Origin: Erwinia sp. 198
GTDB taxonomy: Bacteria > Pseudomonadota > Gammaproteobacteria > Enterobacterales > Enterobacteriaceae
Assembly (NCBI RefSeq): GCF_003937915.1
Contig: NZ_RHUM01000002.1
Coordinates: 124,001 to 188,000 of the forward strand
Direction of reading: 5' to 3'
DNA: 64,000 nt
Shown: one piece after another, positions 52,026-61,319 of the stretch
Layout of the letters: every line of letters starts with the position of its first letter
How positions within the stretch are numbered: the first letter of the stretch is position 1
Position numbers and translations under genes: made by a program
Notes under the pieces: generated by a model
The model's input: the letters and a program-made list of their open reading frames with translations, nothing else
What the model was told of the DNA's origin: nothing
Database searches by the model: none

Positions 52026-52052
52026 TTATCGGCATCGCCTACAAAATCATGA
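52026..52052 (-). promoter_or_regulatory. Sigma-28 (FliA) promoter of the third chemoreceptor
   Basis: Minus strand TCATGATT, 11 bases, GCCGATAA (52026-52033): exact -10, correct spacing, five of eight -35 bases. It is 64 bases before the start codon. Confidence 0.75.
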
Positions 52053-52168
52053 GTAATTATTTCTTTCTTATTCAGGGCGTTACTGACCATGGCACAGCGT
52101 TAAGTCCTTGCTGCGGCTCTTATTTGTTTTTTAGTCCGTTAAAACCCGGCCGGACAATGTTAAAAAAA

Positions 52169-53698
52169 TTATTCCCGGAGTTTAACAATATTCTTCATCA
52201 GCAGGCGAAACAGCTGCATTCGCCTGCGCATAAAGTTTTTCTCCAGCCTGAGCGTCGGGCCCTTTTCGCCGAAGCGCATCATCACGTCTGCGCCAGGCTG
52301 CCAAACCGGCCAGTCAGGTTCGCCTTCGAGCCGGTGAGAAAAGAGGCTGGCGTGGCGGGCAAAATTCAGCCAGTAACCGCTCACCTTTTTAGCAAACTCG
52401 CGATCGCCTGCGGTAAAGGGGCACTCGCTCATTTGCGTGGTCAGCTCGTCAAGGGTATTCAGCGTATAGGGGATCTCATTGCCGTGCCAGGTCCCGTCAG
52501 GATAAAGGTCGCGTGAATTTTCCGAGACGTAATCAAAGTAGTAGCGCCAGACAGGAATACCTTTGCGGGCGTGGGACAGCGCGGCGATATAGCCCATTGC
52601 GGTGAAGGTCATATCACGCGCCACCTGCCTGCCGAGCTTATCGTCATCGTACAGGCCATCGTACAGCAGGCGGATCATTTTCATACGCAATCCCAGACGC
52701 TGGGTGGCGCGCAGCTGCCGGATAATCAGCGCCGGATCGACCCCGAAATAGCTGAGAACGCTGGCCTCATCGCTGTTGCTGCCGATCATTAACGGCAGTT
52801 TGTGCTGGGCGGCATTGTTAAAGACTGTCAGCATGGGTACGGGTAAAACCCGATCGCCCGCTATCGCTACCGGGCCGTTAGCCAGCGAACTCTCCAGCGG
52901 CCAGAATGCGTCGGCAGGCAGCGCGCGCAGCTGTCCGGCCGTGGCGTGCGGCAAATCAAAATGGCGGGCCAGCTTTTCACCGTTTGCCAGCGCCTTTTCA
53001 CGCGGCAAATCGGGCAGCGCATAGGGGCTTTGCGCGATGCCTTTATGGAACAATCCGACCGAAAGCGGCGAGGAGAAAAGCGAAAGCACGCTGCGCGCGC
53101 CGGATGATTCTCCAAAGATCGTCACGTTGTGCGGATTGCCGCCGAAGGCAGCAATATTACGCTGTATCCACTGCAAAGCGGCGATTTGATCCAGCAGCGC
53201 AAAATTATTGACGACCTCGCCCGGCGCATACTCCTTATCCAACGCCGGATGTGCAAAAAATCCCAGATGACCCAGCCGATAGTTAAGGGTTACCACCACC
53301 ACGCCCTGCGAGGCCAGCGGCTGACCGATATAGGGTGCCAGGCCCGCCGCGCCGATGGTAAAACCGCCGCCGTGGATCCAGACCATGACCGGCATGGGGC
53401 CGGCCGGCTCCGTTTCCGGCGTCCAGACGTTCAGATAGAGACAATCCTCACTGAACGCGCCCGGATCGCCGCCGCCCACCGCCATGCAATATTGCCGGTT
53501 CTGCCAGCTGGCCGCCCCCCATGTCGTAGCGTCGCGCTCTCCCTGCCACGGCGTTACCGGCTTGGGCGACCGCCAGCGATACTCGCCGACAGGCGGGGCG
53601 GCGTAAGGTATGCCTCTGAAAACAAAAACGTTCTTATCCAGACTGCCGCACAGGGTTCCCTCTGCCGTCCTTATGCTTATTAAGCGTTCGTTTTTCAT
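52169..53698 (-). CDS. Type-B carboxylesterase
   Basis: An alpha/beta-hydrolase of the carboxylesterase type-B (COesterase) family, 509 residues from ATG 53698 (AGGAC upstream). The nucleophile Ser198 sits in FGESSGARS. The oxyanion loop WIHGGGFTIGAAG is near 107, EDCLYLNVWTP near 80 is the family signature, and the acid and His are probably in SDEAS (near 300) and WHGNEIPY (near 400). No signal peptide. Relatives include para-nitrobenzyl esterases and carbamate hydrolases; the natural substrate is unknown. Stands alone. Confidence 0.88.
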   Translation of the reverse strand: MKNERLISIRTAEGTLCGSLDKNVFVFRGIPYAAPPVGEYRWRSPKPVTPWQGERDATTWGAASWQNRQYCMAVGGGDPGAFSEDCLYLNVWTPETEPAGPMPVMVWIHGGGFTIGAAGLAPYIGQPLASQGVVVVTLNYRLGHLGFFAHPALDKEYAPGEVVNNFALLDQIAALQWIQRNIAAFGGNPHNVTIFGESSGARSVLSLFSSPLSVGLFHKGIAQSPYALPDLPREKALANGEKLARHFDLPHATAGQLRALPADAFWPLESSLANGPVAIAGDRVLPVPMLTVFNNAAQHKLPLMIGSNSDEASVLSYFGVDPALIIRQLRATQRLGLRMKMIRLLYDGLYDDDKLGRQVARDMTFTAMGYIAALSHARKGIPVWRYYFDYVSENSRDLYPDGTWHGNEIPYTLNTLDELTTQMSECPFTAGDREFAKKVSGYWLNFARHASLFSHRLEGEPDWPVWQPGADVMMRFGEKGPTLRLEKNFMRRRMQLFRLLMKNIVKLRE

Positions 53699-53969
53699 TG
53701 CTGCGTCCTGAGTAATCTGCTGACTATTATTTGCAAGCGCCACGGCAAAGTCCAACAGGCGACCTCATTTACAGAAAATGCTTACGGTCTATTAACACTC
53801 AGACAAAGTATTTTAATTTTTTTATTATAAATCAATTAAATACCATTTATCGCACCGTTAATTTTATGCTTTAATTTGCAGCCTGCCGGTCAACAGAACC
53901 AGGAAAGCAACGGCGTTCTTTTACAGGGCGTAAGAGGATATTTACAGCCAAAGTCAGCTAAAGCCGCGC
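53699..53969. other. Intergenic region upstream of the carboxylesterase
   Basis: About 270 bases (378 to the next gene, counting the tandem repeat). A strongly AT-rich core at 53790-53880 probably contains the esterase promoter on the minus strand, for example TATAAT-like runs, but no clear pair can be assigned. Confidence 0.35.
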
Positions 53970-54081
53970 CGTTTCCGACACGGATGTGATAACAAAAGGG
54001 CGATGGCTGGCTGGAAGCTATTATCATATCGTTTCCGACAGGCTTCGATAACGAAATGGCGACGGCTGACCGAAAACTATT
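53970..54081. repeat. Imperfect tandem repeat of about 53 bp at the end of the MFS gene
   Basis: 53970-54022 and 54030-54081 align almost end to end. Both start CGTTTCCGACA, both contain GATAAC-AAA, GGCGA and GGCTG at matching places, and both end CTATT. They differ by about ten substitutions and one indel. The second copy covers the stop codon of the transporter gene (54077-54079), so the first looks like an older duplication of its 3' flank. Confidence 0.65.
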
Positions 54082-55405
54082 CTTCGTTACGCTGGTGGCC
54101 GAAGCGGTATTTCGCCAGCAGCATCAGCGAGGTCAGTACCGCCGGAATGGCCAGGCTGGAGAACACTTCCGTAATGTGCCAGCCCATTGCCAGCATCTGC
54201 GCGCCGGCAAAGGCGCTGAGAATAGCGCCCATGCGCCCTACGCCGTGCATCCAGCTGGAACCGGTCGCGCGGGCGTGGGTAGGATAGTAGCTGGCCGACA
54301 GCGCGTTCATACCGGTATTAGCACCGTTAAGGCAGAAACCGCTGCAAAAAGCGACCAGGCTCAGGATTAGCGTATTTGCCGGCGCGTAGCCAATCGCTAC
54401 CGTCGCGATAGCGCCGGTAAAATAGATGGCGGCCAGCGCCAGATTGGCGTTAAAGCGATCCATCATCCAGCCGGCAAACAGCGAACCAACGGTACCGCCG
54501 GCCTGATACATGGCGGTCACCAGCGCGGCCTGAGTGACGGTCATGCCCATATCTTTCACCAGCGAAGGCAGCCAGCTGCCGATCAGATAGACCAGAAACA
54601 GCCCCATAAAGTAGCTGCCCCATAGCAGCACGCTGCCGGAGAGATAAGGGCGCGTCAACACCAGCTTCACCGCGCCCTCGCGCTGCGCTTTTTCCACCAT
54701 GGCGAACTGGCTGCCCTGCTGCACCTGGCCCGGCGCCATTTTTTCAACAATCTGTCGGATACGCTCTACGGGCGCCTGCCGCGAAAGCAAAAAGCGCACC
54801 GATTCCGGTAATCCTTTCAACAGCAGCGGGACGATCAGCAGCGGCAGCAGGCCGCCTAAAATCAGCACGGCGTGCCAGCCGTAATGAGGGATCAGCCAGG
54901 ACGCAGCAAAGCCACCGCCCGCCGCGCCGAAGGTAAAGCCGCAGAACACCACGGTAATAATGAAAGCGCGCTTGCGATCGGGAGAGTATTCCGCCACCAG
55001 CGTGCCGACGTTGGGCATGGCCGCGCCCAGCCCAAGGCCGGTAAGAAAGCGAAACAGCATCATCTGATCGGCGTTATGCGAAAAAGCGGTCGCCAGCGTC
55101 CACAGGCCAAAGAAAAAAACGCTGCTGATGATGATGACGCGACGGCCAAAGCGATCGGCTAGCGGGCCGGCAAACAGCGCGCCCAGCGCCAGACCGATCA
55201 GCGCGGCGCTGATGATAGCGCCCAGCTGCTGCGTGGTGACGCCCCAGGAAACCTTAAGCGCCGGCGCGATAAAGCCCATCAGAGCAATATCCATGCCGTC
55301 CATCGCCACCACCGCAAAACAGAGAGCGATAATACGCTGCTGATAGCGACTGACGCTGCCTTCGTTGATCAGGGTGCGGACATCTGTCGCAACAATACTC
55401 TCCAC
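54077..55405 (-). CDS. Aromatic acid:H+ symporter-type MFS transporter (PcaK/BenK-like)
   Basis: 442 residues, 12 membrane segments. The AAHS signature DGMDIALMGFIAPAL follows helix 1 (residues 36-50), then GPLADRFGRRVIIISSVFFF, and the loop-8/9 equivalent AGWMMDRFNANLALAA. This subfamily imports 4-hydroxybenzoate, protocatechuate, benzoate or phenylpropanoids, so an aromatic acid is likely. It diverges from a PcaQ-type LysR regulator, as expected for a regulated uptake gene, although no ring-cleavage enzymes lie in the window. Confidence 0.85.
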   Translation of the reverse strand: MESIVATDVRTLINEGSVSRYQQRIIALCFAVVAMDGMDIALMGFIAPALKVSWGVTTQQLGAIISAALIGLALGALFAGPLADRFGRRVIIISSVFFFGLWTLATAFSHNADQMMLFRFLTGLGLGAAMPNVGTLVAEYSPDRKRAFIITVVFCGFTFGAAGGGFAASWLIPHYGWHAVLILGGLLPLLIVPLLLKGLPESVRFLLSRQAPVERIRQIVEKMAPGQVQQGSQFAMVEKAQREGAVKLVLTRPYLSGSVLLWGSYFMGLFLVYLIGSWLPSLVKDMGMTVTQAALVTAMYQAGGTVGSLFAGWMMDRFNANLALAAIYFTGAIATVAIGYAPANTLILSLVAFCSGFCLNGANTGMNALSASYYPTHARATGSSWMHGVGRMGAILSAFAGAQMLAMGWHITEVFSSLAIPAVLTSLMLLAKYRFGHQRNEE

Positions 55406-55714
55406 GTTAGCGCTCCATGGCCAGCAATGTGCAAAGCGGCTGGCGTCGGTTCCGAAAAAAAGTGTTGGCTATCATAACGGATTGTTATCGATTTCACCCA
55501 GTGAATTACCCGTTTGCTTAGCAATTCCCCCGCAAAAAGCAAGCATCCGCAAGGAAAAAAAGGGCTTTTATCAGTAAAGGTGATGAGGCTATTGCCTCCG
55601 GGCAGCGAAAAGTGATGGAAAAACGCTATTATGTTAATGAAATTTTGCAATAAGGTTAACAGTATTCCAACGCGCCGCTTGCCTGCCCGCTGCCTTGCTG
55701 GCTACGCTGCAGTT
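55406..55714. promoter_or_regulatory. Divergent control region of the aromatic transporter and PcaQ-type regulator
   Basis: 309 bases. LysR-type sites (T-N11-A with dyad symmetry) are expected here; ATCATAACGGATTGTTAT around 55470-55488 has partial symmetry and is the best candidate. I could not fix -35/-10 boxes with confidence. Confidence 0.35.
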
Positions 55715-56638
55715 ATGGAAAATAATTACCTTTTTAATCAGCGCATTCGTCTGCGCCATCTGCATACTTTTGTCGCCGTGGCTCAGCAAGGCACGCTGGG
55801 GCGCGCCGCCGAGGTGCTGTCGCTTAGCCAGCCTGCGCTGTCAAAAACGCTGAACGAGCTGGAGGAGATGGCCGGGGCCAGACTGTTTGAGCGAGGCCGT
55901 CTTGGCGCGCAGCTGACCACGGCGGGCGAGCAGTTTCTGACCCATGCAGTACGGATTCTGGATGCGCTTAACCATGCCGGGCAGTCGCTCAGCCCCGTGG
56001 TCGCACGCGATCCGGCAGTGCTGCGCATCGGCGTGCTGACCACGGTAGCGCTGGGAATGCTGCCTTCAATCCTGGAACGCTTTCATCAGCAGCAGCCCAG
56101 AACGCTGGTTCAGGTCGCTACGCTGCACAACAACGTGCTGCTTGCCGGACTGAGAGCGGGCGAATTTGAAGTAGGCATCGGCCGCATGGCCGAAACGGAA
56201 ATGATGACCGGCCTGACCTATGAGCTGTTATTTCTGGAGTCTTTGCGGCTGGTGGTAAGGCCCGAACACCCGTTATTAAGTGACAACGTCACGCTGTCGC
56301 GAGCGCTTAGCTGGCCGGTGGTAATTTCGCCGGAGGGCACCGCGCCGCGCCGTATCGCCGATGCGATGCTCAAAGATCACGGCTGCCGCCTGCCGGATGC
56401 GGTAGTGGAAACCTCTGCGACCTCGCTCGCCCGTCAGCTGGCGCTTCGCTATAACTATGTCTGGTTCGTGCCTTCCGGCGCGATCAAAGATGACCTGCTG
56501 CATAATGCGCTGGTTGCGCTGCCTGTCGCCTCACATGGGCCGGGCGAACCGGTCGGCATTATTACCCGTACCGGTGCGCCCCTTAGCCGCAGCGCCGAAG
56601 TGCTGATGGCGACCATCCGTAAATCCCACTCCGGCTAG
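55715..56638 (+). CDS. LysR-type regulator, PcaQ-like
   Basis: 307 residues. Winged helix RLRHLHTFVAVAQQGTLGRA, SLSQPALSKTLNELEEMAGA and RLFERGRLGAQLTTAGEQFL closely follow the PcaQ/GbpR pattern; the effector domain begins PAVLRIGVLTTVALGMLPSI. PcaQ activates protocatechuate genes in response to beta-carboxymuconate-type intermediates. Here the divergent transporter is the likely target. I preferred ATG 55715 (MENNYLFNQRIRLRHL) to 55631 since it matches the usual length; neither has a strong ribosome site. The stop overlaps the end of converging smrA by 4 bases. Confidence 0.85.
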   Translation: MENNYLFNQRIRLRHLHTFVAVAQQGTLGRAAEVLSLSQPALSKTLNELEEMAGARLFERGRLGAQLTTAGEQFLTHAVRILDALNHAGQSLSPVVARDPAVLRIGVLTTVALGMLPSILERFHQQQPRTLVQVATLHNNVLLAGLRAGEFEVGIGRMAETEMMTGLTYELLFLESLRLVVRPEHPLLSDNVTLSRALSWPVVISPEGTAPRRIADAMLKDHGCRLPDAVVETSATSLARQLALRYNYVWFVPSGAIKDDLLHNALVALPVASHGPGEPVGIITRTGAPLSRSAEVLMATIRKSHSG

Positions 56639-57201
56639 CGGCTGCGCTTGGCGTGCCGTTCGCGGTTGTCCAGGCGCGCCTGCTCGCTTTTACGTAGCCC
56701 CACATAGCAGGCGCCGTTGCCGCCGTGCTGCGGCTGAGCACTACAAAACGTTTGTACCTGATCAAACTGCTGTAGCCAGCGCGCCAGATAGCTGCGGACG
56801 ATATTGGCGTGCGATTCGTCCTCTTTGCCTTTGCCATGCACGATCAGCAGATTGCGGTAATTTTCACGCTCCGCCTGCAGCATAAAGCTGTAAAGCGACT
56901 GCCGGCAGATTTCCACCGGCTGACGCAGCAGATTCAGGCTGGCGTCAATTTGATATTTACCCAACCGCAGCTTATCCAACACGCCCTGCTGGATCCCCTC
57001 CGCTTTGTATTCCAGCGGCGTTTCCCGGGGGATAACGGTTAAAAAGCCGCTGGTCAGCGGATTATCCAGCTGCTGCTCTTCCTGGCGCTGGCGGGACGAT
57101 TTCGTCGAAGGGGATTTTAACCAAAGAATGTTGCTGCAGTCCTTGAGCGGCGTGACGTCTTCCATGGCGTCTTTAAACAGGTCTTCATCATTAAAGCTCA
57201 T
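56635..57201 (-). CDS. smrA: Smr-domain endonuclease SmrA
   Basis: 188 residues, equal to E. coli SmrA (YdaL, 187). The N-terminal EDLFKDAMEDVTPLK is conserved. The Smr domain (about 90-175) shows ASLNLLRQPVEICRQSLYSF, the HGKG motif in LLIVHGKGKEDESHANIV, and GGNGACYVGLRK. The MutS2-type Smr domain nicks DNA in vitro and may resolve or restrict recombination. In E. coli it lies a few kilobases from fnr, so its position here, with fnr beyond the dal operon, is partly conserved. Confidence 0.95.
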   Translation of the reverse strand: MSFNDEDLFKDAMEDVTPLKDCSNILWLKSPSTKSSRQRQEEQQLDNPLTSGFLTVIPRETPLEYKAEGIQQGVLDKLRLGKYQIDASLNLLRQPVEICRQSLYSFMLQAERENYRNLLIVHGKGKEDESHANIVRSYLARWLQQFDQVQTFCSAQPQHGGNGACYVGLRKSEQARLDNRERHAKRSR

Positions 57202-57272
57202 GATACAGGTCCCCGGTGGCCACGATTAAGGATAGTGTAATGGTATCCTCACCGGGCCGCTCTGGCAAAACT

Positions 57273-58226
57273 TCAGGCGGATGTCGCCAGCGCATAACGC
57301 GCGCTCGCCTCGTCGGTGACCAGCCCGCTGATCCAACCGCCCTTTAGCACGGCGGCTATCGCCCGATGCTTTTCGCTGCCTCCCGCAAAGGCGACGATAT
57401 TGCGTTGGGTGTGGGCCGTCAGCCGCACGCTGGTCAAACGGCTGTCCAGATCGGTTGCCGCCCTTTCGCCTTCTTCGCCGATAAAATGGCCAAGCATCTC
57501 TGCGGCCACCCGATCCGCCAACAGCGTGGCCACTTCATCGTCGCTGATAAAGCCGTCCGCATTCAGCGGGCAGCCCGGCGAAACCTGACCAATGCCGACA
57601 AACATAATATCCGCCTGGGCGGCCTTCTCCGTGACGGTGCGGTAGATGCGATGATTGCACCACAAATCGCGATCGTCGACGCTGTCGGCATACAGCGGCG
57701 CGGGCAGGATAAAATAGCGTCCCTGGGTTTTTTCCGCCATCCACAGCGGCACATCGTAACGGGTACAGGAGCCGTCGCTGGCGATAGCGCCGATTAACGA
57801 TACGCAGCTGTGCTGAGGCCTGTCCAGCTCTGGCAGCTCGTTAATAGTGGCACGCAGGGTTCTTCCCGATCCTACCGCGACAATTTGCGGCCGCTCGCTT
57901 TTCAGCGTTTGCGCCATCACTTCTGCACCCGCTACGGCAATCATCTGCTGTAAGCCGTCGCCTTCCACATTGCCAGACGGCACTACCTGACAAAACGCCA
58001 GGCTGAATTTTTCCTGCAGCTGCTGCGCCAGCGTCATGCAGTCGGCTACGGCATGATTAACGCTGACGCTCACCAGCCCCTGCTCTGATGCCAGCGCCAC
58101 CAGCCGCTGCGCCACCTGACGCGATACGCCAAGCTTTTCAGCAATATCCTGCTGGGTTTGTCCCGCCACGTAATACATCCAGGCAGCTCTGGCCGCCAGA
58201 TCCAGCTTTTTGTCGTGCTTGCTCAT
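57273..58226 (-). CDS. dalR: SorC-family regulator of the D-arabitol operon (DalR-like)
   Basis: 317 residues. N-terminal helix-turn-helix [20 protein letters not shown] then [21 protein letters not shown]-terminal sugar-phosphate-binding domain (about 60-317) with [17 protein letters not shown] and [17 protein letters not shown]. Such SorC/DeoR-C proteins usually bind a phosphorylated pathway intermediate or the polyol. It diverges from dalDKT (166-base gap) with a palindrome between, which is the operator candidate. Start 58226, MSKHDKK, favoured over 58361, whose extra residues run into the promoter region. Confidence 0.85.
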   Translation of the reverse strand: MSKHDKKLDLAARAAWMYYVAGQTQQDIAEKLGVSRQVAQRLVALASEQGLVSVSVNHAVADCMTLAQQLQEKFSLAFCQVVPSGNVEGDGLQQMIAVAGAEVMAQTLKSERPQIVAVGSGRTLRATINELPELDRPQHSCVSLIGAIASDGSCTRYDVPLWMAEKTQGRYFILPAPLYADSVDDRDLWCNHRIYRTVTEKAAQADIMFVGIGQVSPGCPLNADGFISDDEVATLLADRVAAEMLGHFIGEEGERAATDLDSRLTSVRLTAHTQRNIVAFAGGSEKHRAIAAVLKGGWISGLVTDEASARYALATSA

Positions 58227-58261
58227 CGTGATATCCCGCTCCTTAAGCCCGGTCCGAATAA

Positions 58262-58280
58262 TTGCCCGATTAACGGGCAA
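58262..58280. promoter_or_regulatory. Operator candidate of the dal operon
   Basis: TTGCCCG-ATTAA-CGGGCAA is a perfect 19-bp inverted repeat in the dalR/dalD divergent gap, 36 bases from dalR and 112 from dalD. It is the obvious binding site for the SorC-type regulator. A CRP-like half-site TGTGATCG follows at 58291. Confidence 0.6.
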
Positions 58281-58392
58281 AAGCAAATTTTGTGATCGCT
58301 CCCGCAGACCGCTGGTAAAAAATTCACCAGGCTGTAACGCAACCAAGCAAAAGCTCAACACAAGAGCAAAAGCCCATTTACAGGAGAGAATG

Positions 58393-59787
58393 ATGACCGC
58401 TGCTTCCCCCTCTGTCTGGCTACATATTGGCGCCGGTTCTTTTCACCGCGCCCATCAGGCCTGGTATCTGCATCGTCTGTTGCAGCAGGACGGCCCGCGC
58501 TGGGAAATCGCGCTCAGCAATATTCGCGATGATGCCGTTCCCTTGCTGAATGCCCTGACGCAGCAAAACGGCGAATACGTGCTGGAAACGGTCACCCCGA
58601 CAGGCGAACGTCAGTATGAGAAAATCACCTCAATCAAACATATCGTCCCCTGGGATGCCGGGCTGACGGCCATGGTTGCGCGAGGGGCGGATCCCGCCAC
58701 GAAAGTGATCGCCTTTACCGTCACCGAGAGCGGCTATTACCTGGATAGCGACCATCGTCTCGATCCGCGTCACCCTGATATTACCGCAGATTTGCAGGGC
58801 GAAGCGCGTACGCTTTATGGCGCTTTACGCCGCGTTTTGCAGGCGCGAATGCAGGCGCACGGTCAGCCGGTTACGCTGTTAAACTGCGATAATCTGCGGC
58901 ATAACGGCGAGCGTTTCCGTGAGGGCTTTCTCGCTTTTCTGCGTTTATGTCACGACGATGCGCTGCTGGACTGGGTAACGGAGCAGACGACCTCGCCTAA
59001 TACGATGGTGGATCGCATCACTCCGCGCCCGACGGCGGATATTGCCCCGCGCGTGTTGGAAGCGACCGGTTTTGCCGACGGCGCGCCGGTGATGGGCGAA
59101 GCCTTTATTCAATGGGTGGTTGAAGATAATTTTGCCGCCGGACGACCGGCGCTGGAGAAGGTCGGCGTGACCCTGGTCGATACCGTTCTGCCGTGGGAAG
59201 AGGCGAAAATCCGTATTCTTAACGCCAGCCACAGCTGTATTGCCTGGGCTGGGACGCTGGTCGGACAGGACTTTATTCACCAGAGCACGCGGACACAGGC
59301 GATCAAAGAGATGGCCTGGGAGTACGTGACCCAGGACGTTATTCCCTCGCTGTCGCCCAGCCCGCTTGAGCTGGAGACGTACCGCGACGTAGTGCTGGCC
59401 CGCTTTGCCAATCCTTATATCCGCGATACCAACCAGCGGGTCGCAGCGGACGGCCTGTCAAAAATTCCGGGATTTATTACGCCAACCCTGACGGAATGCT
59501 ACGCCCGTGGCGAGACGCCTCGCGCGACGGCAGTGCTGCCCGCGCTTTTCTTCCTGTTTTTACAGCGCTGGCATCGCGGCGAGCTTCCTTATGTCTATCA
59601 GGATGGCGCGCTGGAAGCGGAAAGCTGGCACCGCCTTATGGCAAGCCCGGACGCGCTTGCCCGTTTTACCGCCGACGAGGCGCTGTTTGGCCCGCTTGCC
59701 CACGATGACGCTTTTGCCACGCTGCTGGCGGAGACGGTTGCCACGCTCGATGAATGGGCCAAAGTCCCTCAACCGGTGAATGAGTGA
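58393..59787 (+). CDS. dalD: D-arabinitol 4-dehydrogenase
   Basis: NAD-dependent polyol dehydrogenase of the mannitol dehydrogenase family (455 in the Klebsiella enzyme as I recall; 464 here) that oxidises D-arabitol to D-xylulose. Begins with the family's [20 protein letters not shown]. Other motifs: [34 protein letters not shown], and the catalytic helix around [20 protein letters not shown] 58393 is 6 bases after AGGAG (an adjacent ATG is at 58390). First gene of the dalDKT operon; the next gene starts 10 bases later. Confidence 0.92.
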   Translation: MTAASPSVWLHIGAGSFHRAHQAWYLHRLLQQDGPRWEIALSNIRDDAVPLLNALTQQNGEYVLETVTPTGERQYEKITSIKHIVPWDAGLTAMVARGADPATKVIAFTVTESGYYLDSDHRLDPRHPDITADLQGEARTLYGALRRVLQARMQAHGQPVTLLNCDNLRHNGERFREGFLAFLRLCHDDALLDWVTEQTTSPNTMVDRITPRPTADIAPRVLEATGFADGAPVMGEAFIQWVVEDNFAAGRPALEKVGVTLVDTVLPWEEAKIRILNASHSCIAWAGTLVGQDFIHQSTRTQAIKEMAWEYVTQDVIPSLSPSPLELETYRDVVLARFANPYIRDTNQRVAADGLSKIPGFITPTLTECYARGETPRATAVLPALFFLFLQRWHRGELPYVYQDGALEAESWHRLMASPDALARFTADEALFGPLAHDDAFATLLAETVATLDEWAKVPQPVNE

Positions 59788-59797
59788 GGAGTCGGTA

Positions 59798-61267
59798 ATG
59801 TATCTCGGGATCGATCTTGGCACCTCTGAACTCAAAACGCTGGTTATCGATGCCGCAGGCGAAATCGTGGCCGCCAGCGGTGTAAAACTGGACGTACAGC
59901 GGCCACAGCCCCACTACGCGGAGCAGGATCCGCACAGCTGGTGGCTGGCGCTGGAGCAGGCCATTGACGAGCTGCGCCAGCGGACTGGCTGTCGCTGGCA
60001 GCAAATTCGCGCCATCGGGCTTTCCGGCCAGATGCATGGCGCGGTGCTGCTGGATCCTGAGCATAAGGTTTTGCGCCCGTGCATATTATGGAACGACACG
60101 CGTAGCGCAGCCGAGTGCGAGGAGCTGACGCAACGGGCTACCGACCTGCACAGCGTGGCGGGCAATCTGGCGATGCCCGGTTTTACCGCCCCGAAGCTGC
60201 TGTGGGTCGCTCGCCATGAACCCGAGATTTTTTCTCGCATCGCCTGCGTTCTGCTGCCTAAGGACTATCTGCGCTGGCAGATGTGTGGCGAAATGATCGG
60301 CGATATGTCCGATGCCGCCGGCACGCTGTGGCTGGATATCGCCAGGCGCGACTGGTCGGACGCCCTGCTGGCGGCCTGCGGACTGAACCGCGATCGGATG
60401 CCGCGGCTTACGGAGGGATCGCAGCCCGGCGGCAGGCTACAGGCTGACGTCGCGCGACGCTGGGGTCTGCAGGAAGGCATAGTGATTGCGGGCGGCGGTG
60501 GCGATAACGCGGCCAGCGCGGTTGGGCTGGGGGCGATCGAACCCGGCGACGCTTTTATTTCCCTTGGCACCTCCGGCGTGCTGTTCGCGGTCAACGATCG
60601 TTTTCGTCCCGCGCCCGACTCGGCCATACACGCTTTTTGCCATGCCTTGCCCGATCGCTGGCATCAGATGAGCGTTATGCTGACGGCGGCCTCCAGTCTG
60701 CGCTGGCTGTGCGGGTTGCTGAACGTCACCGAAACCGACCTGCTGGCTGAGGTAGCGGCGCTAAGCGAGACGGTTCAGCGCAGCGCCCCGCTCTTTTTGC
60801 CTTACCTTTCCGGTGAACGTACGCCGCATAACGATCCGCAGGCCACCGGCGCTTTTCATGGTCTGACCCATGCCACTAATCGCGCAGCGCTGGCCTACAG
60901 CGTGTTGGAGGGCGTCGCCTTCGGCATTGCCGACGGCCTACAGGCATTGCGGGCGGCCGGCACCGAGCTGGAAAGCTGTTCATTGACCGGCGGCGGCGCG
61001 CGTAGCGGATTCTGGGCGCAGCTGATTGCGGATACGCTGGATCTCCCTATAGTCACCCATCAGGGCGGCGAAGCGGGCGGCGCGTTGGGCGCGGCGCGTC
61101 TCGGCTGGCTGGCCGACGGCGGCGATCCGGCCGAGGTCTGCCGTAAACCTGCCGTGCTGCGGCGCTATCTGCCCAATGCGCTTCGTCATCATTATTTGCA
61201 AAGGCGGCTCGACCATTTCCGCCTGCTCTACCAACAGCAGCGCGATGCTCGCGTATTCGGTTTCTGA
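59798..61267 (+). CDS. dalK: D-xylulokinase of the D-arabitol operon
   Basis: FGGY-family kinase, 489 residues, phosphorylating D-xylulose to D-xylulose 5-phosphate, which enters the pentose-phosphate pathway. The ATPase loop MYLGIDLGTSELKTLVID and substrate motif GLSGQMHGAVLLD are near 72-84, and the catalytic Asp is probably in IAGGGGDNAASAVGLGAIE near 230. LTGGGARSGFWAQLIAD is near 395. XylB is the same enzyme, but the neighbours assign it to arabitol. ATG 59798 has GAGGAG upstream; the longer frame from 59780 overlaps dalD. Confidence 0.92.
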   Translation: MYLGIDLGTSELKTLVIDAAGEIVAASGVKLDVQRPQPHYAEQDPHSWWLALEQAIDELRQRTGCRWQQIRAIGLSGQMHGAVLLDPEHKVLRPCILWNDTRSAAECEELTQRATDLHSVAGNLAMPGFTAPKLLWVARHEPEIFSRIACVLLPKDYLRWQMCGEMIGDMSDAAGTLWLDIARRDWSDALLAACGLNRDRMPRLTEGSQPGGRLQADVARRWGLQEGIVIAGGGGDNAASAVGLGAIEPGDAFISLGTSGVLFAVNDRFRPAPDSAIHAFCHALPDRWHQMSVMLTAASSLRWLCGLLNVTETDLLAEVAALSETVQRSAPLFLPYLSGERTPHNDPQATGAFHGLTHATNRAALAYSVLEGVAFGIADGLQALRAAGTELESCSLTGGGARSGFWAQLIADTLDLPIVTHQGGEAGGALGAARLGWLADGGDPAEVCRKPAVLRRYLPNALRHHYLQRRLDHFRLLYQQQRDARVFGF

Positions 61268-61276
61268 ACACTGATG

Positions 61277-61297
61277 CGGACGCATCAGGCGTCCGTC
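61277..61297 (+). other. Intercistronic hairpin dalK-dalT
   Basis: Two alternative stems share this stretch: TGATGCG-GA-CGCATCA lies just left of it, and CGGACGC-ATCAG-GCGTCCG forms the other. It may stabilise or tune the downstream transporter mRNA. Confidence 0.4.
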
Positions 61298-61319
61298 ACC
61301 TGCATGCCTGAGAGGAAAT

